Program-made: the position numbers and the translations under genes
Notes under the pieces: model-generated
What the model was told of the DNA's origin: nothing
The model's input: only the letters and a program-made list of their open reading frames with translations
Database searches by the model: none
Shown: in pieces, positions 26,531-40,987 of the stretch
Numbering within the stretch: position 1 is the stretch's first letter
How the letters are laid out: each line of letters starts with the position of its first letter
Origin: Struthio camelus
Lineage: Eukaryota > Chordata > Aves > Struthioniformes > Struthionidae
NCBI RefSeq assembly: GCF_040807025.1
Contig: NC_090954.1
Span: 19,968,501 to 20,032,500 of the forward strand
DNA: 64,000 bases
Reading direction: 5' to 3'

Positions 26531-26532
<2 letters not shown>

Positions 26533-26562
<30 letters not shown>

Positions 26563-26565
26563 AAA
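26533..26565. repeat. (AAAT)n tetranucleotide microsatellite
   Basis: About eight uninterrupted AAAT units, a simple slippage repeat in an intron. It could descend from a retroposon tail on the + strand, but nothing upstream is recognisable. Confidence 0.9.
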
Positions 26566-29500
26566 CCCTGAAGATACACAACAGATTGATAATATTTGGC
26601 TAGCCGTTAGTTTAGTTTAGTGTAGCTTTACCTTCCGGTTGTTTGCTGGACAGATCGGGGAGAAGAGCGAGTTTAGCTGCTGAAAGAACACTACAGACAA
26701 AGGATTACTACAGAGCACAACATTTGACCTTTCAGTATCCCTATGTTTCTGAATTCATGTTTTGTTTCCCTTTTAAAAAAAAAAAAAATTAAAAATGAAG
26801 TGTGTGCAGCCATCCTTTAAAATCTTTTTAGTGTGACAAGTAAAGTAATCTTCCATTGATACTTAAAAGTCCATCTGCAGAAATTCAGCGGGAATGTTGA
26901 GAGAGACGCAATATCTATTGAAATGTTGAGTGTCAAACTGCCAGGGTAATGTATTTAGTATGAAATATAATATTCAGTGCATTTTGTTTTGATGACTGCA
27001 TGAAATAGCCTTGTGCTCTTATCCTTTGTTGTTGTTGTGAAAGATGATATTCACTAAGAAGTGTTGGTGACTATTCAAGACACAGTAGCAATATGCTTAT
27101 TACCGTCTTTATCATCTGTCTTTTATGTTTATTTGCAATCGCTTCAGTTACAGTTCAGTTCATCGGAAATGGGAAAATACTTTTAATTATTACACCGTAT
27201 AAATTAGAATTAATTTATGAGCAGTTTGAAAGCAGAAAGGGCTTGAAGTTGTTAGGCAATCCTTAATTAATACTTTGATTAGCCTTTTTAAGTTCTGTGC
27301 TAGTAGGCTGCCCTGCTGAAATTGAGTAGGTCAGTGCTTTATAGACGAGCTTCGAATAATGTTTCGAGTCAGGCTTCCGGGTTTCTCGCTCTGATTTCCT
27401 TCAAGGTGTGGTTTAAAAGCCCAGCCTGCCTCCCTGTCCCTGTTGATTATATTCACACCAGTGCTAAACTAAGGTAAATACCAGTAAAATAATTACCCTG
27501 GTTCTGATTTCCTCTGTACCACTGGTTACTGTTGCTGTGTGGGGGATGCCTCTGGGTCTGCTGCTGGCAGACATCCACACTGTTTGAGCCTACTTTCAAG
27601 CTGCCTGCAAAGCCCAGCTGCTTTGTGGCAAGCAACATCAGGGCACCAAATCTCCTGGTGCTGCTGCAAGGGCAGGTGGGTTATGTGATAGATGCCAGGC
27701 TGGGCTCGACTGCAGATGAGTGCAAGCTTGAGCCCAAGTGAACAGCTACTCCGCAGCATGCGAGGTTTGTGTCCCCGAGGGCTGCGCTGAGGCTTGTTTG
27801 CACGCAAACACGCGTCCGCTCAGCAGCAACGTGAGTCGAGTTCAGACTCGGGGATAAACCCATGCTCAGCCTGAGATACCTTCAAGTTCCTTGAACAACT
27901 ATGAGTTTAGAGCTGACCTCTTGCTCTGCCTTTCCCTCCATAGGTAGGTAGCTTTTTCCATATCTAGAACGTTTCTGTAGATAAAGTTTGAGATTAACCT
28001 CCGACTGGTTTTAGACTGAATGAGTCTATTTTTCCAGTGATAGTCTCTGGTCTTGTCTTCCCTCCCCATGTGCGTAGTGTTTTGGAAGGCCTTCCTGTAA
28101 TAGAGCGATCAGAAAAACTAATGATCCCACAAGTGAAATGCCCATTCCTATGCTGAAATCCTACTGCAACGTTGAAAATCCCCAGCTGTTTTTGTGCTCC
28201 CACTCCCAGCAATTGATGCAAGGGAAGACCCTAGTGCATTTGTCAGGAGCTGGAGAAGAGAAGGGTGACAGCTCATGTTCGAGGACTGTAAGCCCTAACA
28301 TCAGTTGAGGGGAAGAATGGAAGATTTAGATACAGGAGCATATTCATTCGTGGAGATACTCTTGCCGAAGGTAATCGGTGGGAGTGAAATTGGTGTTTCC
28401 TCCTCCCAAGAGGATTAAGTAATCTGTGACCGGTTGGTTGTTCGGAGATGCTGGTAGTAGACACCGACTTCTCCCGTTGTCACCTCTCAGTGAAGAGTGC
28501 TGGTTCTGCAAGAAGGGAGAGCTTCTTACTGCGCAGGCTGGAAAAGCCTGCTATGGACCTGCCTCCGTGATGACACTGAGTTTCACAAAGGCCTAAACCG
28601 AGCTTTCTCTTTGTTTCTACTAAAAGCAGAGAGGAACGTGTGTTAATTATTTAATAAGGATTTTAAAGAACTCGGCCTTCTCCTGTACTAAACCTACATG
28701 AAGTTTATGTTGCAAATTGTGACAAGGGGTACGTTCCAAAAGTCCTGGTTAATCGGAGTTCTGCCGTGCTTACCACAGGCTCTCAAGCAGCCTCTTCCCA
28801 GCCGCCAGTTTAGAAATGGCTGAATCTGAAATACGCAGCTTGGTTAATTTGAAATGACCACTACACTGTCTGCAACTGCAAATCTCTGAATGCTACCAGC
28901 TTTAAAAAAAATCAGATTATGAGTTAATTTCACAATCGTAAGTTATTCCAGCCTGAGGTAGAATTAATTTCTTTTGGGGAGGCCAGATGGGTAGGCAAAA
29001 AGAAGCTGTGCAGATAACATGAGTTTGTAAACATCTGTCAGCTGCGCCAGCCACCCGAACACAACATCTAGCACTTCAGGCGGCATGCGAGTATGTGACA
29101 GTCAGCAGAGGGCTTACGTGAAATTCAGCACAGACAGAAGCGAGTGAGTACACCCTGGAAGGTAATAATTAATGAAACGTATCCCTGCTCCCTGCAGAGA
29201 GAAGGTATTTCATTCATCAGACGTCTTCTGTGTTGCTGGAGGTAAGCGTTCCACTCGCAGTCGTTAATGTAGCCCACCCTTACGCTAGGCACGACTGTCC
29301 ATCCCACGAGACTTAACTGCTTTATTGTAGGTGAGTCTGCAGTGGCCAGCTGGCACCTCTTCCACCCCGATCCCTGAGTGATACCAGTTCCCCCAGGAGC
29401 ACTGTCTCCCTTAGGACAGATGGACCCTGCTCTGATGGGAGAGCTTGGGCCAAGTAACGTAGTCCTTCACGTAAACAATTCAGATGCAAGCATGATCTAA

Positions 29501-32500
29501 AAGGCACGTATGCCATCATGTTAGAGGTATGCCCTCAGATTAGCAGAAAGAGATTAAATTTGCTATTTGAGAACAGGCTAGCGTAGGGCAAGTAGTTTCA
29601 TTGCGACTAACTCCTGTGCAGAACGTAACTGCTTCCCTTGCTCCAGCGCTGCTGTAGTCGCTTTCTAGCGTAGCGCAAACATCTGCTTTACGATCCTGTC
29701 AGCTGTTTGAAAGGCAGCTCGCTACTGATGGAAGGTAGGAGATGATGGAAGTAAGCCTTAGTTCTGCAAAGCCCGCTTTGCCCTGCTGATCTACGTTACT
29801 GTGCCGTTAACATATGACAGTTTAACAGTGGGGAAAAAAGTGGAAAACTGTTTGCAGCAGATCTGGTATAGTAATTTTATTGGACACGTTGCAGGTGCTT
29901 GTCATTAGCGTTAAGCTATCACCCAAAATGTAGCTTTTTGCGTAAATGGTGAAGTATGTGCTCATATTTCTTTTTCAGATGCAGCGTCAGATTTGACATA
30001 ATAAGCTAGCGCAATCTTACTTTATGATTGTTTCTGCTGGCTCATAGTTAGGACTGACTTTGAGTGAGCTTCCCCATACCTTTTCGTCCTTTGGCCAGTT
30101 CTAAAGACGTATCCAGCAAAATGCCAAGCCCTAGACTCTTTGTCACTGTTCCCTGTTAACATCTATGACCATCTTTCCCATCTCTTCTGAACCTTTCAAG
30201 AAGGACCCTTCTGGCAGGAAATACCATACGACTAATAGGAATACCCTGCGAATAAGTAACATTTTGGTCCACCAGCTGCAGGCATGTCCTAGTTCATAGT
30301 ATGCAGTGTGTCACCCAGACACCCTGCCCTGATACCAGCACTGGGCTTTTGGCCAATAAGGTTTTTATACCTTAATTTTTCATAAAATGAAACAAAAAGG
30401 CCAGACTCAATTGAACTGTACCAAATTGAAATTCAGGAGTTTTAATGTTTTCTGCAGCTTCTTTGAGCTTCAGTTGTTGAATCATGAGATTTTTAGGTAT
30501 TAGTGTTTATTTAAGTATATACTTGAGAGAGATGTGTAAATAGGGTGACATTTTAATTTTTTTTTTTTTTACAGAAATCTGTAGGATTCTAGCCTTCATA
30601 AATTGGAAGAAAAGCTTGGTCTAAGGGCAGTTTAACAGACTCAGGATCGAAAAGCTGCTGGAATGAACATGATGGTCTTGGTAGCATGGTTTCATGATTT
30701 GTCTGTTTTCTGTCCGAGGCCCTCTGCTCTTCCTTCCTCCCCAGCTCCTGCCCTCTTCCTATAAATTCTGTGAAAATTAGCAACAGGACAGGAGAGAGCG
30801 GAGAGGCTGTCCAGAAGAAAAACTGTAACAGCTCAGCCCACTGTTTGCTGCTAGAGGCCGGGACGTGCCGGCCGGTCAGCTTGTCTGAGGGTGGCACGCG
30901 CGGGTCCCCGTCAGCCGTGACGCTGGCCTTCGCCGCTTCTGCTGCCCTTGCAAACAACTAGGTTCAAGTTCTTTGCCAGCCTAAGGTGATTTCAGAATTT
31001 AGAGGACAGGACTTAGATTCTTAAACCCCTACGTACTGCAACCTGCAACTGACTTGCTGTTTCTGCCAATTAAAAAATAATTTTAGTGCAGGAATAATGT
31101 GCTGGTTCTTACTTTCATAAGGGCAGACTCTCCTTATTTGCTCTGGAAATTCTACCTTTGAACAGAGACCAAAAATGGAAAATATCAGTCTGAAAGTTAG
31201 GCTTTCTAGTAAAATAAATATTTTAAAACAACAGATGAAAATTTAAGGTGTTTAATAATCTTGGAGCATTTAGGTCTTGCTAATATTATTAGTAAATGAT
31301 GATCCATTTATTGACATAGGAAAAATTGATGATGAAAGGACTGAGAACTCTGAAGGACGTTTAAATTAGTAATCACAGGTCCTAAATTAAGAGCTGACTG
31401 TCTAAAGGCAGAGCTGTAAAACCCTACCAAGCTCCATATGCCAAACAGCAACAATCTGAATGTTTTTCAGTTCTGAATGGAAAAAAGGAGTGTACTTACC
31501 ATCCGAGTGTTTGGTTAAAAGCTCTTTATGTTTTTAGATCCTTCCACATCTTTTGTAAAGCATTACATAACGCTGTCTCTGGCATTATGTAATGTTCCCT
31601 ATGTTCAAAACATGATTAGTTGCTGCAGAATAAAATATTCATACCAACATATGGGGGAGAGACATAAGTGATGGGACCCGCTATGATGCGAGTGCTATTC
31701 TGTTGGTAATATGCAGCAGCAAAAAGGCTTTTTAATGGAAAGGCATCTTCTTTCCCAGCTTCCTTTAGAGAACGTTTTCATAATGAGCGGTGTCTTGAAC
31801 GATGTTTTCCTCCTCCACCCAAGAAAGAAAGAGGCTCTGAAGGGAGAGAGGCTGGGAAAAATTAATTTATTGGAAGAACAGTTCTTTACCCTTCCCTCTT
31901 CTGTCAATACTTTCTTTCATAAAGAATAAATGTGTCAGGAGAAACATTATTGAACCAAATAAAGTGATGCCCCATCTTTAGGCTAAGAGAACCAGAGGCA
32001 ACGCTTCTGGTTCGAACCACGGAGAAAACAGATTATCTGCTCCCCCGCCCCTTTTCTTTTTTAATGTCTCTTTCCTCACCTTGAGACCGTGTTTTCTGCT
32101 GGAGTCCGAGTAGGCTACTGAGTCTTTCAGGTAGTAGCCGGCTGGCCTGACGACGGGTCCGTCGGCAGTGCTGAAAGGGGGTTGTGACCAGAAATGGCAT
32201 GCGGGATCTGAGAAGTCATTTTACCGAAACAAAATGTTTTGCTTTCAACAAATAGGATATTTTCCACCTAGAAAAAGGATGATTTGTATGTTTCATGAAT
32301 TCTACTTCTGTGCTTTGTTTTGCCATTGAGTTGATTTGTGATCTCCAATTAGATTATGAGACTTCTGGCAAAGGTGGCACAAGATGGTGCACCTTAGCAT
32401 AGATGTCCCCCTCTCATGCCTGCGCACCAAGTATGGGCAAGGCCGTGCAAACCTCATCTGCTGCTGCTGCCTAGGGAGCCCTGGGGACTGCAGGTCTCCA

Positions 32501-35500
32501 GCAGCAGCGTGGCCAAGATTTGGTGGTGGCTGGAAGGAAGTTGAGAAGGTTGATGGCGTGCACCAGGTCATGCTGTGTCTCCATAGCTTCTGCATACAGC
32601 CTTTGATCCTGAGTCAATCGGTCCCTTTGCAAAATGCGATAGTGGCGCTGAGGTATCTCCGTAGCATGTTTTGAAGCTAAGTAACGTCTGGGAAATGCTT
32701 TGCGGTTCTCAAAAGAACTGAAATAAAAATGCAAATGCTGCTGCTGTTCTTTACTGCTGGACACTTGCACGTGAGGCGTGGTCCAGCTGCCAGCCTGGTA
32801 GTGTTAGCAGCAGCGGGGCACGGCGTTAGCTTGTCAAGTGTTTTCATCTGATTTCTGTATGTTACTGGGGAAGACTTCATTGTCATAAAATCGTGGTTAA
32901 CGTTTCTGTACGTGTTGCCACCATAAACGCAAGTGTATGTAGATGTATGTTGACAAATAAAATATAAAGAGGGAGGCATATTATTTCAGTGCCTCCTTCA
33001 GAAGCTCACAGGATTTCAATTGCTTCATGATCCCAGTCAGGGGAGCTACAAGTGTATTCACAGATGTGGAGCTGTGTGTGAAGTATCCAGAAATTCTCTT
33101 CTGCATGGATCAGCCTGTTTCTCCTGGTTACGGTGGATAGCAGCAACAGAGCCAAGTCATTGGTCACGTGAAGTCTGAAGGAGAAAGCTGAGGATGTCAC
33201 TTGTCGAAGAAGCTGTTCTACACTGTGTGAAACGATTAGCGAGAGGGGAGGGAGAGTTAGTGACATTAAGCAGAAGCCTGGCACCTCTCCCTGAGAAGGA
33301 GTTTAACTCGGGTGCATCATCCATAAACGTGCTGTTTGCTGAGACGAAGTTCCATTATAACGTAGCGTGAGCATAGACTAGACCTGCTCCTTGCCTTTCA
33401 CGTGAACTTGTGCACACTGCACCACTTAGACGTGAGGTCTTTACAGCAGGTGTGTCTGTCTCCTGTTGCTTATTTCTGGGCACAGGCTTTTTTGGAGTGT
33501 GTCCGCAGTACTGTAAAACGCAGGAGGATCTGGGATGCGAACGGTTTGTTGTGCGCTTATGCAGCACAGGAAGCTAAACCTAAAGAGTGAAACAAAGCAC
33601 CAGCAGTGGTTGCAATGGGGAAACATGGAAAATGGGAAAAGGAGGCTCAAGGCCGTTATCATGGGGTTTTGTGCCCTTCGTCTGGGTGGAATTAGGCTCA
33701 GTGATTGGCAGTTGGCTTTTGTTAATGATGTAAGACACTGTAGACTGCATCAGACAGAGGTCCTGATACGCTAGATAAGTTTGCCCCGATTTTATGCTTG
33801 CATCTCATGTTAAGCCATCTACCTGCTTGATTTTTCATCCCTGAAGGAGGAGGACTTCTGCAAAGACAACGTGGTTGGACTCCAAATCGTCTACCTCTGA
33901 AAGTAATGAAGTTATGTAACTTCATGAGCGGCGTTAATCACTGCTCCAGAGCGCTCATGGGCAGATTTTACAACTTCACCCTTATTAGTGCAATGGCACC
34001 GCTAGTACCCGCAGGTCTTTGGAGCAGAGACAACTTTGCATGGAAAATATCAGCACTTGGCAGTGTTGTAACTAATTTAATTGAAAGGAGTAGGCTGGTC
34101 CATGCAGAAAACCTATGTATGCATGCGTAGGTACATTATGTGTGCTCTAAGAGACCTGGCTAAATCTTGTTCCCTGCACTGATGATGGGTGCTGCACAGG
34201 CTCTCTTTTGCTAATGCTTAGAGTCAGAAGTGAAATTAAAAACATTTGGTGCTGGGTTTTGTCAGAGGGGATGCTCGCAGCTAGGAGGGAAAACTCTTGC
34301 CGCTTCTTGTCCTGTCGCTTTTATGCAGATTGCTTTTTATGTTGGCTTTGTGTTTATGAATTGTAAGATTTATTGTATTCCTTGCTGAATTTCAGTATTG
34401 TCTGAGCTACTTATGCACAGAGACAAATAAGTGTTTCCCTGGTGAATTGTGGAGGGGGGTGGATTTCCAGATTTAGGCCCAAAATTTTCCTAGAATGTTT
34501 TCTTTGCAGTTCATTTGCAATTTAGTAGCAATTCAGATCTAGAGACCTTAAAGGCATTCTCATGAGTTGTTTGATAAAGTTGGAGTTTGAAGAGATGGCA
34601 CTGTTCCCCCAGGTCAGTTGTGTACTTGTCACTGAGCATACCATTTTTAGGTTAAGCATCACTTTGGAAGTCTTTCTACATGTATCGCACTTTTTGTAAG
34701 AAATATGAGCATGTCACTCTGGGTGCTCTAACTAAATTACAGCTTTAGGTGGTTTTATTTCATTGCTTAAGAAATGCCTCTGTCCTAACAGCTGGCTTTG
34801 TTGCAAGCCACCAAGGTGAAAAGCTGGAGATGAATTAAATTATAAGGATTGTAATTACTGCTCGTGAGTGCAAAGCAAGTCTCTCTTAGGGCTTACACAG
34901 AGGTTTTGAATTGTTTGCATGAATACCAAAGCAGTACAGAACTGTTTTAGTCCTGTAAGTAATGGAAAAATAGTTTGCCTGGCGTATAAACTGGGAAGTC
35001 AGGTGAAAGACTGGCCTTTCCCACCTCGGAACACGTGTTCCGAACTGGAAAGCTCAAATAACTTGTGGATATCTCTATTTTCTGTGTTGCAGGTGATTTG
35101 TACTGCTAGGATTCATCTTTTTCATTTAGTGAAACATGCTGTTTGACTTGGCCTTGGTCAGTTATTACAGGCTAGTTTGCAGTGTGGCAACTCTCTGGAG
35201 ACCCTGCTCATTGGCCTAGAAGAAAGGATTTAATGACTTTCTCCTTCCTCTATGTTTGGTTTTAGGGTGTAGATATTTTATAAATGTGAGTCAAACTGTT
35301 TACTGGTGACATTTTACAAATTTTCAGTCTGTTTAATCTCTGAGTAATGTTTTTAGGTTCGTATGTGTTGTGGCTGTTGGCATTTTGGACTAAGGTGTCT
35401 CAAGGATGTGTCAGAGCATTTTATCTGTAAACAGATTCTGTAGTTATTTTGTTAGTTCTTTTTACAAAAGTTGTGCCAGCCCCTAAAATAAGTCTACCCT

Positions 35501-36321
35501 TCCTAGCTACACGCTGGCGGAGGTGCGGCAAGCCCAGAAAAGGCCTCAGAAGGCGCATACTCCTTGTGGACTGATCTGAAGGCTCTGGTTACATGCCAGC
35601 CAACACGCAAAGGGAACTCAGTATCTTTTATTGGAGTGCTTATAGTACTTAATTGTATGCGCTGATAGATCTCAGTGCTTTCAAAAGCTGATCGACTGGC
35701 TTTATCCCTGCCATAGAGCTCCATTCACTACGTCGCAGAAGTAAAATGTTGAAGATCACATGCTGGATTTGTAACTGAGGTGGAAGTGGTACGTGGATTT
35801 CTAGACTCTTCGCTGTATCAGGATTGCCCCCATCAAAATAGGGAGTGCTCTGTTCAAATGCCTTACAGTTTCATGCAAGAGGAAAGGTGGATTTGAGAAA
35901 ACCAGAATCTTAAACAGCACCTAGGGATTAATCTGAAACTAACAATAGGTTACTGGTCACAAATGTGTTACTCTGCTGGAAGCGGTGTCACAAAGGGGCA
36001 GATCCCTGGAGCGAAATGAAAGTCTGTATCTTAAATTAACACAATTCTAAATCTCAATTCAGATTCGTTTCATCCTCTGTGATTAGAGTTTATCTGGAGC
36101 AGACCTTTGACATTCATTTTCTTCAGCTTTTTCCAGGTAGTAGTTTTGGTTATGGAAATATTTATTTTGAAGGATGACTTGTGTGATGTCAAGAGTCCTG
36201 TATGAGATTTCAGTGATTTCGGCATGGTTAGTCAAGGCATCATTAATTTTTCCCTCTCTCCAAATCATACAGTACAACAGCAGTATCCAAACGCATGTAA
36301 ACCGTCTGAATTTTCTTTCAG

Positions 36322-36420
36322 ATGATGTCAATCCTAATGAACACCATCATTTTTGAAGACTGCAGAAACCAATGGTCTGTGTCGAGACCACTCCTCGGAC
36401 TTATACTCCTCAATGAGAAA
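36322..36420 (+). CDS. RANBP17: RANBP17 coding exon (visible exon 5): [20 protein letters not shown]...
   Basis: This 99-bp exon, exactly 33 codons, phase 0 at both ends, encodes [20 protein letters not shown] followed by [13 protein letters not shown]. The acceptor is TTCTTTCAG and the donor AAA|GTGAGT. [23 protein letters not shown] is one of the most conserved blocks in the exportin-7/RANBP17 family. The exon is symmetric, so skipping it would delete 33 residues without shifting the frame. Confidence 0.97.
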
Positions 36421-39400
36421 GTGAGTATTTCAGAAATTCTGCCAGATTCACTCTTCATGTGCCCAAGTAGTTGAAATACATTATTCTATATTGTACAAAG
36501 CTGCCCGTTGCTTTTTCAAATCCTCCATCTCTTTCCTTCTTTTCCTCCTTTGCTCCCTTATGCCTGCAGTAAGAATAGAGAGTAGTATTCATTCAACTCA
36601 TCTACTTTATAGGTTTACAGATTCATTCACAAAGGTCGAGTGGCTTAGCTTTGATGGAAAATCCTCTCAAACCTTTACCCCAACACTTATGTCCAGCCTT
36701 AGATCATGACAGTGCAGTTAACTTTTTATAATAAAATGTTGGATCTTTGCTTTTCCCGAATTGAGCAGAAATTGAAATTCTGCAAGCTCATGTGGCTTTT
36801 AGATAGAGATTTGAAACAAGAGCGCTATGGAAATCCCATCAGAAAAATTGCTTCCTAGAAAAATAGTTAACCAGTCTCTCTTTCTGGAGCATTTCACAAG
36901 AACAACGGGCTGGGGGTGGTCTATCTGAGCCTTTACACTTAAGCACTGATTGCAGTTTGGATTGTGTGCATCTGTGGCAGAGTCTGCAAAGCAGGAAATA
37001 TGCTGCAATTTACCCTTTCAGAAAAATCTGAAACTATGAATTTGGATATACGCATCATGTTTCCCTCGTGCCTTAATAAAGACAATATTGTCTGAAATGG
37101 AAACCATCTGAGTGAATGAATATGAGCTGATCTAAATGCGTGCGTTTTTTGCGTGGCGAGGCGTTGTTTCTGAGGGTACTGACCTGTTGTATTCTCCATA
37201 CTTCCGAGCTAGCTCTAACTTTATTCTGAATTGCTTTATCTCTTGGGCAGTCACAAGCCTCAGTGTATTACTGCTTTGGAGAATGAATTGTCTATACAAT
37301 AAGAGGGTGCTGGAAAAAAATAAGACACTAAGATTAGCAGCAACCGCATACATTAAAATTCAAACTGAAATCCCAGCTATGGAAGGAAACTAATAGAAGA
37401 AGAAAATATATCAAGAAGAGAAGCGCTGTCTCATCATTCACCTGTGCTGAAGGATCCAATTTTAGCCATATCCAATAGCACTGTCATTCATCTTCTTGGT
37501 GTGTTATTGTGATTTAAATCCAAGCTCTATAAGAGAGAGCAGTTCTTTTAAAATGATTGAGAGGGAATAAGGGCAAATTCAGTGTTTAGGAAAACTTTAT
37601 GACATCACAATATTATACTTTACAGATGGAAGCAATATTTCCTACTTTGGAAGGAAAACTAATCATTTTCTATCTGCTCTGAGTCACTGCATCATTATAA
37701 AAGTGGGAAATAAGTAGTTTTGTGCATTCCCAATCTTGTTCAAGACGACACTTTTGTTTATATAATGCTTCTGATTTATAGCACTTAAGTATTAGCCTGA
37801 CTATATATTAATTATCTGTTTTTGATGTTAGCTGCTTCAGTATGAGAAGAAATTAAATATTTCACTTGAAGATAAAACCACGGAGTTGTAAATCATGTGG
37901 AATAAATTTGTGACTGGCAGAATATTCTTTTTACTGAAATTAGACTAGTTCTAATGATTTTGTGTTTTGTTTAGCAGGCATGGATGTGTACAAGCACCTT
38001 TACTTAGGAGCAAGTCTTGCTTTTCTTGTAGAAGGGTGGAGAGCAGGAAATGTAATTCACAATATTTGTATTGCCCCCTTTGCATCAAACATATTTATTT
38101 CTTGTTCTGTGGGGCCCCAGAAAAAGTAGGAAGCCTACTTACACGACGGTAAAACTTGTCTGTGCTTAGGTCATTTCAGAGCACTGCTGGTTTCATTATT
38201 TAAAACGGGTTTCCTTTTCTCAGATTCTCTACGGTTTCTGTGATAGCAGGCACTCACTGTGTTTTACTTTTACTGCTTGTTCCCCCCTCCTTTGTTTTAA
38301 TGAGATCATCTTTGCTATAATTCATCTCAAAAGGAAGGGAGCGGGTTTACTCGGGGACTCAGAAGAAGTGGGAGAAGAGGTGCTTGTCCCAGTAGAGGTA
38401 GCTGTGCCAAAATGGGAATTGTACTCTGAGGTCCACCCTAAAACAATGCTGAATCTTTTGAGACAAGTGTCAGCTTGCTGTGCGGTGGGCTGGTTACAAG
38501 TGGCTCCTGCCATCGTCCCCTGACTTCTGTGCAGCGGCAGCAAGTTTAATTTAAATCCTAGTGGCAAGAGATTGGCAGAAAAACCCCTCTGTGTTCTGGT
38601 CTGGTAGCAACAATGTCCCTTTTTAGCTGTTGCCCTTCAACCAAAGGACAACACAGGCATTTGCACCTACTGGCAAAAGCAACGTTGCTGCAGAGAAGCC
38701 TTAGAAACCTCGGAGCTCAGGAGAGCTCCCTAAGGTCGGATCGCTGATGCTGGTGGAGGTGCTCTGGTCATTAACGTTAGGCCACGGGTAGAGGTGTTTT
38801 TCTTTGCCATTATTTGAGGGTGCTGTTCATACTTTTCTTTATGGGGATGACTTTAAAGAAATTCTTGGAATGGCTCAGTTCCAAAAACAACTCATGGACA
38901 AAACCTTGGTGTTGTGGCCTTCTCTAAATTTAACTACTCATTTGTCACCTTGAGACTAGGCTTCTGGAATGAATTTGTTGCAGGCAGATACTTTGTCGTT
39001 TACACTAGCTCCCAGGTGATTTTAAATTTTGAGTTCCTAAGTAGTTTGGGACCCAACTATTGGATCAGCTGCCGCCTTTGCTTGCAAGACTGCGCTAGTT
39101 GTGGACAGCAAAGACACACAATACAGGGTTTTTCTGGTTCAAGAGGAAGTGGATAGAGGGCAAGTAATTCTGCAAGGAGACATTGAAGAGATTTGCACTT
39201 CCTATAATTCTGTTGATTTGTCAGGGCGTAGCTTTAGCGTTTTAAGGTTTTACTACGGATTCTTTTGTTATCCTGTACTTTTTCATGTATACAGGAGAGC
39301 AGTACTTTTGATGGGAAACTTGTGTGTTTAATATGAGGTTTGTTTAACAAGTTTTACAGAAACCTGTCAAATCTCAGACTGCTGTGCATTTTAGCTGTAC

Positions 39401-40859
39401 AGTACCATGCAACCTGATACATTGTTTTTAAGTTAAATTAACTTCAAAAGTCTACCACATTTTGAATACTAAAACCTGATTTTCAGCCCCCCATTAACAA
39501 GTTTTCTGGTTATGCACCTGAAATTTGGGCACGAATTTACCTTCTTCTACGTGTGCCAGTACGCCTTGGACAGAATCAGTTGAGCAGTTACAAGTAAAGT
39601 CATTTTTTTCTATGGTTATGAGTAACCATTCATAAGCCTAAAGACCGCATTCATCTTAGCGTGGCTTCTGCGTATCTCTGACTTTTGGTTACAGATGGTG
39701 CAGTTTGGACTGGTGCAACTTTGTAGTAGCAGTGTCTGGAGATAAAACCACTGTTCCTCCTGTCTCTTGAACGCTTAGACAGGGAGAAGATACTGTGAAA
39801 TGGGGTATATAGTGCCAGCAGCGTTACTTCCTTCTTGATTGCAGTATCAGGCTGCCCCAACGTTTTGTCAGGTACTTGAACACGAATTCATGGGAGCGGA
39901 TCATTCTCCTCTGAATAATTGTATCAGTGTTCATACCATGGATGTGCTTGTGTCCAAGGTCCTAAGAGTTAAACTGATACAGCCAATATAATAAGGACTG
40001 AACAGGATTATATGACTTGCTTGGCTGTAGTAGCATGGTAGTAGATACCTGTGGAGGTCCCCTCCCGTTCTGTATTTCTAGACTAAACCAAAATTTGTCC
40101 TCAGGTGGTAACAAGTTCCATTTTAACTAGTCTGTGGATCTGCCGGCATGTAATGGGGAGAGGAATATAGAAAATCATATAGATTATTTTAGTTTCTAAA
40201 GAAGTAAAGGCAAGTCAGTCTCATGGCAGCACTGAAGTGGATTAGATTCCACAGTGAAGCGCACAGATTCTCACCTTTCCCAAAAGGCTTAAAGAGCAGT
40301 CAGCTAGCGAAGGTTTCTGCCACCTGTCTTGCTTGTGTTTCCACATTTGAAACATGTGAGGTGGCCAGCCAGGGCATGTTGCGCACTGTTACAAAGCTTT
40401 AGTCGTTAGGTTGGTTGCTGGCGTTGGTGCGGTTCAGGAAGGCAGCATCTGGAACCCTCTTCAAATAGGCCTCTGCCCGGTGCTTGCCACACTCCCAAGA
40501 ATGATTGTCTGCAGAAGACCCTGGACAAAGAAATGAAAGTTACTTGCTTGTAACTGCAGCTCCTTGAAGCGAGCCCGCATCTTGAGTTTCCCTGCTCACC
40601 ATCTCCTCTTTCTGAGAGTAGAATTTGAATTTGAAGCCGAAAAAACAGAGAAGGGAAAAAGGCCCCTTCAAAGGTGGAGCGGTGCTTGGGTGTGCTGCTG
40701 AAATGATCCGCTAGGACAAGCTGTGCCATCAGTATCTCACAGAGAGCAACATGTGAAGCGTTTGCTCGAGAATGCTCCAGCCATAGGTGAGTAACTCTGT
40801 TTTTAAATTATCCAGCCCTCATTTATAAACGTTCTCTACTTTTTTTTTTTTTATCGTAG
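36421..40859 (+). other. RANBP17: RANBP17 intron, 4.4 kb
   Basis: This intron runs from GTGAGT to ATCGTAG. The acceptor is preceded by 13 T bases (40840-40852) as polypyrimidine tract. No exon, RNA or identifiable mobile element was seen in the interior. Confidence 0.85.
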
Positions 40860-40987
40860 TACTTCAGTGAACTAAGGGCAACCTTGATAACCAGCCAGCC
40901 AGACAACAAACGCGAAGCCCTTGACCAGTGCTTTAGGAATCTTATGGACGGAGTTGAGCAAAACCTTTTGGTAAAGAACAGAGACAG
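40860..40987 (+). CDS. RANBP17: RANBP17 coding exon (visible exon 6): YFSELRATLITSQPANKREA...
   Basis: This 128-bp exon encodes YFSELRATLITSQPANKREA, LDQCFRNLMDGVEQNLLVKN and RD plus two bases of a split Arg. The acceptor is TATCGTAG (a TAG rather than CAG acceptor) and the donor ACAG|GTAAGT, exit phase 2. CFRNLMxGVEQNL followed by KNRDRFTQN is the conserved C-terminal region of RANBP17. It was too short for an ORF filter and was found by frame continuity from LLNEK. Confidence 0.96.

Larger units (their letters stand above)
19185..36321 (+). other. RANBP17: RANBP17 intron, 17.1 kb, the largest in the window
   Basis: This intron runs from GTGATT to TCTTTCAG. It hosts the AT-rich candidate regulatory block at 20,500-21,355, a CpG island (21,400-22,050), a second moderately GC-rich patch (22,960-23,580), a second AT-rich block (24,430-24,980) and an (AAAT)n repeat (26533-26565). 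From about 27 to 36 kb I see mixed unique sequence with no gene, RNA or clear element. No extra RANBP17 exon is needed: the flanking exons join in phase and match the family without a gap. Confidence 0.85.
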
